Positions 57,919 to 64,000 of a DNA stretch of 64,000 nt are shown here, piece by piece. Below the pieces are notes generated by a model. The model searched no databases. It was given only the letters and a program-made list of their open reading frames with translations, and had not been told where the DNA came from. Location of the stretch: assembly GCF_022809715.1 (NCBI RefSeq), contig NZ_CP094459.1:2666001-2730000 (forward strand). Direction: 5' to 3'. The position numbers were made by a program, and so were the translations under genes. This DNA comes from Burkholderia pyrrocinia. GTDB taxonomy: Bacteria; Pseudomonadota; Gammaproteobacteria; Burkholderiales; Burkholderiaceae. Position 1 is the first letter of the stretch; each line of letters begins with the position of its first letter.

Positions 57919-59895
57919 TCACTCCCCCCCTTCGTCGATCACGTCATGTGAGGACGGTGTCGCCCGGGCGAGGAGGTTTTCAACGCGGCGCTTGAGGAGC
58001 AGGTCCAGGTCACTTGCGCGCGACAGTTTCAGAATGCGCGTCGGAGGCTCGCGAAGCAGCCCCGGAGGCGGCGTGGTCGTGGTAAGGATCACCTGAAGGC
58101 CCGGCGTCGCATTGCAGGTTTCGTCAACGAGTTTAAGGAACCGGTCATAGAGATGCGGGCTCATCTCGCGCTCTCGCGGGCAATCGAAAATCAGTAGTCC
58201 GGGATGAGCACCGCCACCGCTCGCACCATCCGCCGCGCATGCGAGATCGCCAAGCAGAATCTCCAGCACCGTGTAAGCGTCGCCGTCGGCGCCGAGCATC
58301 TGGAACGGACGCTTCTCATCCGAGGGCATGAAACGCCCTTTCACACCGAACACCTCGGCGAGCTTGGCGACTCGTGTGGTGATCTGCCGCTCACGCACGG
58401 ACGCCTGCTGTTGAGCCGAGAGTTTGGCACCCTTGGCCGTCTCGAGCTCCTTCTCGACATCCAAGACGGCAGCACGCGCCCCGCGCAGCTTTCCTGTTTC
58501 GGGAGCTTGCTGACTCTCCTGCCATTGCGCGAGTGTCCTGCGAACTGAATCGCCCTCGCCGAGCTGTCGCAATCGGCGTTCGATCGACAAGCTCAGGGTC
58601 GCCCTCTGAGTGGTCTTCTTTTGCCCTGCGGCCAAAAGCGCACTGAGCGCCTCAGCTTCTCGCTCGTACTCGGCCTTTTCGGCAGCCTCACGATCGCTTT
58701 GTACCTCGATCGTCTTCGTCAGCACATTGATGTCACGCTTTGCCGTCAGCGCAGCCGCGTCGCGTTGTTTCTGGACGTAACTGCATTCCGTATAGGAGAC
58801 TACGCCGTATTGGCACATGCCTGACAGCGTGAGCAGCTTGTCTCGTCGTTCGCGGATTTCCTTCAACGACTTGTCGTCTTTGCTCCTCAGGGCCACGGTT
58901 TCCTCCCACCGCGCCTTCGCCAACTCGACGATCCGTTCTTGTGTCTTGCTGTCAGCAGCAAGCTCAACAAGCTCTCGGTCTAAGGCCGAGATCAGCGCAC
59001 GATCCTCGTCGTTCTTGGTTTCGAGCCGAGTCGTTTTCGCTTGAATCTCTGTCTCGACCGACTCAGCAAAGAGATCGTCGGCGACCATCTGCAACGCGTT
59101 GCTCACGCCCGCCCATACACGGAGCTGCGTTTCGACAATGCCGCGAGTGTTCACACTCCGCTGCTCCTCGCTCCTCACTGTCTCACGAGCCCTCGACAGC
59201 TCGCCGGTGAGTGTCGAGATCCGCTTCTCGGCCTTGGCCTCAGCGTCACCGAGAAGACCAAGGACAAGCCGCACGAGAGCCGGTGGATCCATAACCTTGC
59301 GGCGCAGCCCGGTTCCGTCATCATTGCGCCACTCGAAGTATTGGCGCAACCCAAGCGCTTGATCACGGGCGATCCAACAGATAATGTGCGACCACTCGAC
59401 GGCTTGGGCCGTGACAGGAAGCGCACGCGTCGGCATGCGTTGCAGACAAGCCTGTTCACCAAGGTCCGCGACATAAGCCGAGAAGTCCACAGCGTCCGCC
59501 CTCGCATTCTCCCCGAAAAGGTCCTCCACAGTTGCATTCTTGAGCGCGAAGCTCTGCTGCCCGAAGGAGCGCAATACCGCGAACCGTTTCTCGCCAGCAA
59601 CTACTTCTGCGGCAATTCCTCCGCTGCCGTAAAACTCGGCAAGATGGTTGCGCATGGTCTTAACAGCCGCGCCATCGTCGCCCAGCACTGCTCGGAGCAT
59701 GAGCGAGAACGTGCTCTTACCTACACCATGGCCGGCGCGATCGACCTCTGTCGCGCCCTCGACAAACGTCAGCTCCTCAGCCCAGACGATGTTGAGCCCC
59801 GCGTGCAACCGAACGTCGCGAATAAACGTTGCGGGCGAGCGCGACTCGACGATTACGAGACGTTCGACGCGAAGATGCGGAGCCAGATCACTCAT
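57919..59895 (-). CDS. SMC/Rad50-like ATPase of the island operon
   Basis: 658 residues. Walker A GHGVGKST (55-62) near the N-terminus and Walker B LLIFDCPRE (567-571 and on) near the C-terminus are separated by long charged coiled coils (about 215-355 and 375-505), the layout of SMC and Rad50 proteins. The signature helix of a full ABC head is not obvious. At the middle of the coil lies SGMCQYGVVSYTECSYV with Cys361 and Cys371, a C-x9-C pair where Rad50 has its zinc hook. It resembles DUF2326-type phage-defence ATPases. The start ATG overlaps the methyltransferase stop (ATGA). It likely senses DNA or controls the HNH nuclease; that is inference. Confidence 0.82.
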   Translation of the reverse strand: MSDLAPHLRVERLVIVESRSPATFIRDVRLHAGLNIVWAEELTFVEGATEVDRAGHGVGKSTFSLMLRAVLGDDGAAVKTMRNHLAEFYGSGGIAAEVVAGEKRFAVLRSFGQQSFALKNATVEDLFGENARADAVDFSAYVADLGEQACLQRMPTRALPVTAQAVEWSHIICWIARDQALGLRQYFEWRNDDGTGLRRKVMDPPALVRLVLGLLGDAEAKAEKRISTLTGELSRARETVRSEEQRSVNTRGIVETQLRVWAGVSNALQMVADDLFAESVETEIQAKTTRLETKNDEDRALISALDRELVELAADSKTQERIVELAKARWEETVALRSKDDKSLKEIRERRDKLLTLSGMCQYGVVSYTECSYVQKQRDAAALTAKRDINVLTKTIEVQSDREAAEKAEYEREAEALSALLAAGQKKTTQRATLSLSIERRLRQLGEGDSVRRTLAQWQESQQAPETGKLRGARAAVLDVEKELETAKGAKLSAQQQASVRERQITTRVAKLAEVFGVKGRFMPSDEKRPFQMLGADGDAYTVLEILLGDLACAADGASGGGAHPGLLIFDCPREREMSPHLYDRFLKLVDETCNATPGLQVILTTTTPPPGLLREPPTRILKLSRASDLDLLLKRRVENLLARATPSSHDVIDEGGE

Positions 59896-62800
59896 GCGCG
59901 CTTCGCCTTTTCGATCTGGATCGTCTCGACGGAATGCGTGCCACTAGCTCCCTGCTCAGCACGTTCGAGTCCGCCACGCAGAACGCGTGCGAGCTTTACC
60001 AACATAGGCGTCAGCGGGAGCCAGTTCGGAATCGTACCGCCTGGATGTAGTCGAACCATGCCCTTACTATCGCGGGTGACCGCCTTCGCCATTTCGAGCG
60101 CATCGAGCAGCTTGAACGCTTGGCTATCAGCGACGCCCTCGGCAAAGAGTGGCTCGGACTCGCGAATGTAGTTGAACTCAATAAGTGCTGGCTCTTCGAG
60201 CCACGGGGCTGAGTGTTTCGGGTCCTGAAGCCAAAAGAGAGCTCGACCCAGCGCACTCGAGGAGATGCCCCCTTCGCCGCTACGTCGAATTAGAGTGAAA
60301 AACAATCCGGTTCGGAGCGCTTCGGCGTAATCTTTTGGCGTGCCGTCGGGCGCGAACGTACCGTGGCTCGCTCCCGGCGAGGCGGGCAATGGATCTAGCG
60401 GCGTTTGGTACGTGTTGCCGTTCTGTACGGCTTCCGCCAGCGCACAGTAGCTCTCAAGAATGACCTTTTTAGTGCGGTACTCGCCGTGGATCTTCTCGTC
60501 ATTCTTGCGGACAATCGAGAACGTATCCATGACGTAGTCGATATCGTCGCGCGATAAACCATAGAGATGAAAGAACGCCGCATCGAGTTCGCAGCGAAGC
60601 TGAAATCTTCGCTCCGTGTCCCAACGAAATGGCGTGCCCACGTAGGCAACGTCTCGCGCAAATTGCTCAAGATCCCACGACGTGTACGTTAGCTCAAGGA
60701 TTCGCGGAAGCATCCAATCTCCTATCGAGACTCCAGCGCTCGACCACGGGCAATGCTCCAAATACTTCTGGATAGGAATGCTGGGTAGCTGCTTGAAAAT
60801 CCAGATATTGACGTGCGTCCCACTGATTTTCTGTCGCGCGCAGAAATCAAATACAAACGAGTTTGCGTTCGCAACGAGAAACGCTGCTTCCTGTGCAGAG
60901 AGCCCAAGTACCAGATTTATGCTATTGCCCACCGCGGAGTAAGGCAGTACTGCTGCTATCGCCGTCCGCTCATTGGTAGCACTTGCAATATCCCGGAAAC
61001 CAACCATCCAACGATCTGGAATGCCGCGACGGGCAGTGCGCTGCCTAACGATGGATTCTTCGATAAAGCTCTTAGGAGCAATGCTTACTGACGGAACAAG
61101 CTTCTCCGAGAATATCATCTCATTGACTTCCCCGCTTCGCACTGTTGCAAAACGATGGTCGAACTGATGAATGAACTTGGCCTCGTAGAGTGCGATCGAG
61201 CCCTCAGATGCGTCCTTCTTGAATGCGCCAGAGTCTCTCGTCATGTTGAAGAGCTCTCCGAGGAAATCAATGCCAGAAAAGCGGCGCACGTCATCAATCA
61301 TGACGTGCTGCCCGCGACTATAGATTCGTCGACTTATTTCCACGTCACGCGTCGTCGTGAAGACTGGGCAGGTTCGCGAAGAAGGATTGAACAGTTCCAG
61401 ATCTTCTGCGTTCAGGCGAACCGTACGTCCGGCAGAGCGGAGGTCGTTCAATGTGTGAAGTAGCCAGCCAAATTCAGCCGATCGGTCGACGGACGCACCT
61501 GCGGTCCCTCGGAGGGTAATCAGACAGAACCGGAACTGTTGATGAACATCCGGGAAGAAGTTGCCCCGGTTCTCGAAATCAAGAAATCGGCACAAACGCC
61601 CGGAGCGCAGGAGAAAGTCAAAAAGTTCTTTCCCTGACTCATCTGTCGCGAGGCCAGTTTGTACAACGATTCCAGCGCGTCCAGTCGGCATTACAACTTG
61701 GGCGGCTAGTTCCGTGAAAATTCGGTAGCTGTTGAGGTTCCCATCACCTGTGAATACTAGCCGACCACTAGATCCGAGAAAGTGGCAGGTACCGTCCACG
61801 CCCCGCTTATAGAATTCCCACAGGTCATGGGTCGCAGGATCGTCTGTAGGCAACGCGGCAATGAGCCCCTTGCGCAACTTGGCGCTTGGAGCGGTCGCAA
61901 TATCGGGGCGAATCGCGGCAAAGAATTTTTCTTCCTCCGGCTGAATCTTGTCCCACGGCGGATTGCCCAAGACTACATCGAACCCGCCCCTACCAAATAC
62001 CTGAGGGAACTGCAGATGCCAATGGAAGAAGCGGTACTGCTCCGCGAGTTCGCTGACGGTCTCCACTGTGAGCGCTGGCGCCTTTTCTTGCGTATCTCGA
62101 AGCTGCCTCCACAATTCGTTCGTCGGCGCGGCATCGGCTAGGTCACCCGGCTGCTTGGGCCACACGAAGGCCGCACACCACGCATCGGCTGTGAACTTCT
62201 GGTGTCGGTATTCAGGGGAGCCGAGGATGTTTCCCCAGCGAACTTCCTTGCTCGTCAGCTCGTCAAGCTGAGCGTCGCTCGCGGCGTCGAGGTCGACGAA
62301 TGCGCGGGTGACAGCCCTAGACTCTATCTCACTGTTTTGCGCTCCGCCGAAATCGAGCGTGCGTTGCCCTCCGGCCTCCGCCTTATTCCGCTTTTTCAGC
62401 GCACTCGAGGTCTTCTTGTCGTCACCCTCGATAGGGTCCCACGCGGCGTCCGGGATACCCTTGGCCATCAACTCGGGCGTCGTGCCGAGGAGCGCGTTGC
62501 CGTGCTGGATGTGAGAGTTAAGAAACGTGAGCGGCATACCCGGCTCGACGGCTTCCATCCAGAGGCCTACCTTGCACAACTCGACAGCCATCGGATTGAG
62601 GTCAACGCCGAAAATGCAGTGACCTACCACCTGCCGAAGCGCGTGCTGGTACTCGGATCCTGACGGTGTGCCGTTCGCCTGAAGGCGCGCGACATGCGCG
62701 GCGAGTCGGCGAGCGGCGGCGAGGAGGAAGTGCCCTGAGCCGCAGGCCGGGTCAACAATCGAAAGCGCAAGCAACGCATCGACGGGATTGACCGGGTTCT

Positions 62801-64000
62801 TGGCAATGGTTTCGGCGATTACAGGTTCGAGAGAGCTGTCGAGCAACTCCTGCACGAGACTGTCAGGTGTGTAGTAGCTACCTGTCGTCTTGCGCACATT
62901 GCCCTTCTTCTCACCGCCTGTCGCAAAGACGAACTGGCGTCCGTCGCGCGCGATCTGCGGAACAAGCTCGAGGAGGCTCTCATAAACGCTGCCTAGCTCC
63001 TCAGGCCCCATGTCTCGCCAATTGACGCGGGAGAGATTGCCATCTTCCCGCAACCACGAGAGCTTGAACATCGCAATAAGGAGCGCGCGGTTCTCGAGCT
63101 TCGCCCCGTCAAGCGCGGGACACTGGCTCGTGGCGAAGATGCCAGCGAGCGCCGGCAGGCCGATGCGTGGCTCGCCGGAGGCAAGTCCCCGGAACACGAC
63201 CTTTGTGCCCTCCCAAAGGTCGGGAAAGCGATCGTGGGCGTTGCGCTTCACCGACCGCTCGCGCAGACGTCGCATGCCGTACCCGTCCGCGTAAAGCGCC
63301 TTGACCAAATCGCTCGTGCCGTCGGGATGGAGCAACCCACGCTCTTCCACCGTCAGGAGAAAGATAAGCCGGTAGACCACTCGCAGCAGCTGGTTAAAAT
63401 AGTCCTTCAGCGGCAGCGTGCCGTTCTGTAGGTCTGCACGTAGCGCCTGGTTCTCGACGTGTGAGAGAAAACCCTGACCGAGCGCGACGAGCGCCTCTTC
63501 AACGCCGCGACGCAGGTGCTCGCGAGCACGTGTGCCTTCTTCTCGACCCGCATTACGCCACGCTTCGAGCGCGCACTCGGTAACCGGCTGGCCCTCGCGG
63601 CCAAACCGCGTCTCGTGGCAGAGCAGCCAGAGCGCGGCGAAATCAGCATAGCGCTCTTCGACAAAAATGCGTTGGAGATCAGCCTCGATCCATGCGGGAC
63701 GCGTAAGGCTTGCGTTGTCGCGAATGATGCGCAGTGACGCGCCATCGCTGGCAATGCCCCACAGCGCGCCCTCCTGCGCGTTCAGGAACTCTTGCGCAAG
63801 GCCAAAGGCGCTTCGCTTGCGTCCCCCTGCTCCGAACTCCGACGCGAGCGTATCGAGCCCGCTGTCGGCCGCGGCGATGACGACGGGTACGCGCCCCCCT
63901 AGTGCCGCATACCCGATCGCGTACGAACGGCCGGCGAGGACGGCTGGTTCCATCGGCGTGACCGACGTGAAACCGAACGCGTCGCGGAGAAGCGCAAGGA
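59892..64000 (-). CDS. Large N6-adenine DNA methyltransferase, Eco57I-like (5' end off window)
   Basis: At least 1368 residues; the frame is still open at the right edge (LALLRDAFGFTSV precedes the first in-window ATG at 63953), so the start lies outside. Counting from that ATG: an N-terminal domain with GLAQEFLNAQEGALWGIASDG (51-71), a helical part, TTGSYYTPDSLVQELL (356-371), SAM motif I DPACGSGHFLLAA (401-413), GVDLNPMAVELCKVGLW (449-465) and catalytic motif IV NPPW (664-667). A C-terminal target-recognition-like half follows (IHQFDHRFATV and on). No nuclease motif was recognised. Architecture is that of type IIG/PglX/DrmMI-like enzymes. Its stop overlaps the ATPase start, so the three genes form one operon. 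GC falls in the C-terminal half. Confidence 0.88.
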   Translation of the reverse strand, partial: LALLRDAFGFTSVTPMEPAVLAGRSYAIGYAALGGRVPVVIAAADSGLDTLASEFGAGGRKRSAFGLAQEFLNAQEGALWGIASDGASLRIIRDNASLTRPAWIEADLQRIFVEERYADFAALWLLCHETRFGREGQPVTECALEAWRNAGREEGTRAREHLRRGVEEALVALGQGFLSHVENQALRADLQNGTLPLKDYFNQLLRVVYRLIFLLTVEERGLLHPDGTSDLVKALYADGYGMRRLRERSVKRNAHDRFPDLWEGTKVVFRGLASGEPRIGLPALAGIFATSQCPALDGAKLENRALLIAMFKLSWLREDGNLSRVNWRDMGPEELGSVYESLLELVPQIARDGRQFVFATGGEKKGNVRKTTGSYYTPDSLVQELLDSSLEPVIAETIAKNPVNPVDALLALSIVDPACGSGHFLLAAARRLAAHVARLQANGTPSGSEYQHALRQVVGHCIFGVDLNPMAVELCKVGLWMEAVEPGMPLTFLNSHIQHGNALLGTTPELMAKGIPDAAWDPIEGDDKKTSSALKKRNKAEAGGQRTLDFGGAQNSEIESRAVTRAFVDLDAASDAQLDELTSKEVRWGNILGSPEYRHQKFTADAWCAAFVWPKQPGDLADAAPTNELWRQLRDTQEKAPALTVETVSELAEQYRFFHWHLQFPQVFGRGGFDVVLGNPPWDKIQPEEEKFFAAIRPDIATAPSAKLRKGLIAALPTDDPATHDLWEFYKRGVDGTCHFLGSSGRLVFTGDGNLNSYRIFTELAAQVVMPTGRAGIVVQTGLATDESGKELFDFLLRSGRLCRFLDFENRGNFFPDVHQQFRFCLITLRGTAGASVDRSAEFGWLLHTLNDLRSAGRTVRLNAEDLELFNPSSRTCPVFTTTRDVEISRRIYSRGQHVMIDDVRRFSGIDFLGELFNMTRDSGAFKKDASEGSIALYEAKFIHQFDHRFATVRSGEVNEMIFSEKLVPSVSIAPKSFIEESIVRQRTARRGIPDRWMVGFRDIASATNERTAIAAVLPYSAVGNSINLVLGLSAQEAAFLVANANSFVFDFCARQKISGTHVNIWIFKQLPSIPIQKYLEHCPWSSAGVSIGDWMLPRILELTYTSWDLEQFARDVAYVGTPFRWDTERRFQLRCELDAAFFHLYGLSRDDIDYVMDTFSIVRKNDEKIHGEYRTKKVILESYCALAEAVQNGNTYQTPLDPLPASPGASHGTFAPDGTPKDYAEALRTGLFFTLIRRSGEGGISSSALGRALFWLQDPKHSAPWLEEPALIEFNYIRESEPLFAEGVADSQAFKLLDALEMAKAVTRDSKGMVRLHPGGTIPNWLPLTPMLVKLARVLRGGLERAEQGASGTHSVETIQIEKAKRA

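Noticed and set aside
57131..64000. Assigning the operon to DISARM or BREX outright
   Set aside because: The methyltransferase is similar in layout, but none of the defining partners (DrmA/B/C, PglZ, BrxC) is in the window.

Overview
The window is one contiguous piece of a high-GC (about 65% in a sampled core line) proteobacterial chromosome. The gene content (intracellular PHB depolymerase with a Cys nucleophile, an FtsK with a very long Ala/Pro/Thr linker, paired parE-parC, PurT, UbiC, MctP/DUF3311-type symporter, PACE efflux protein with divergent LysR regulator) and the style of the proteins point to the betaproteobacterial genus Burkholderia, probably the B. cepacia complex. This taxonomic call is inference from recognised protein families; no search was run.

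Positions 1-55269 are ordinary core chromosome. In order: 3' end of gluQ; rhlE helicase; a MliC-like lysozyme inhibitor, a small lipoprotein and purT; a META lipoprotein; ftsK; a secreted lactonase-fold protein; a GH15 glucoamylase-like enzyme; phaZ behind a good sigma-70 promoter that overlaps a perfect dyad; a TetR regulator; an orphan RnfB-type ferredoxin overlapping nth; a DMT exporter; DUF1841; two small c-type cytochromes; a MoxR/VWA pair; benE; tal; a PhnB-like VOC protein; an SSS symporter with its DUF3311 partner; and a spermidine-synthase-like protein. After a small low-GC islet (about 28.8-30.0 kb) come a PhoD-type phosphatase, the htpG-ubiC-deoxyinosine glycosylase run, a MocR regulator divergent from a VOC protein, a cluster of EamA exporter, aminotransferase, RidA and PhzF, a dual GGDEF-EAL protein, a chromate transporter, a PACE/LysR divergent pair, a CopD-like membrane protein, parE-parC, the ABC-F ATPase uup, a DUF4399 protein, rubredoxin and tRNA-Arg(CCT).

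From the tRNA-Arg to the right edge the DNA changes character: lower GC, a P4-type integrase directly behind the tRNA, transposase debris, then a leftward, tightly coupled three-gene operon encoding a very large N6-adenine DNA methyltransferase (5' end off the window), an SMC/Rad50-like ATPase with a paired-cysteine apex, and an HNH endonuclease. This looks like an integrated island carrying an anti-phage or restriction-like system. The combination does not exactly match a named system that I can assign from this window alone and is the most interesting object here. Its remaining genes should lie beyond position 64000.

Convergent gene pairs are generally separated by short bidirectional hairpin terminators, recorded below. 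Starts were chosen by ribosome-binding site, domain start and operon overlap rather than by longest reading frame, so several coordinates are shorter than the maximal open frame.
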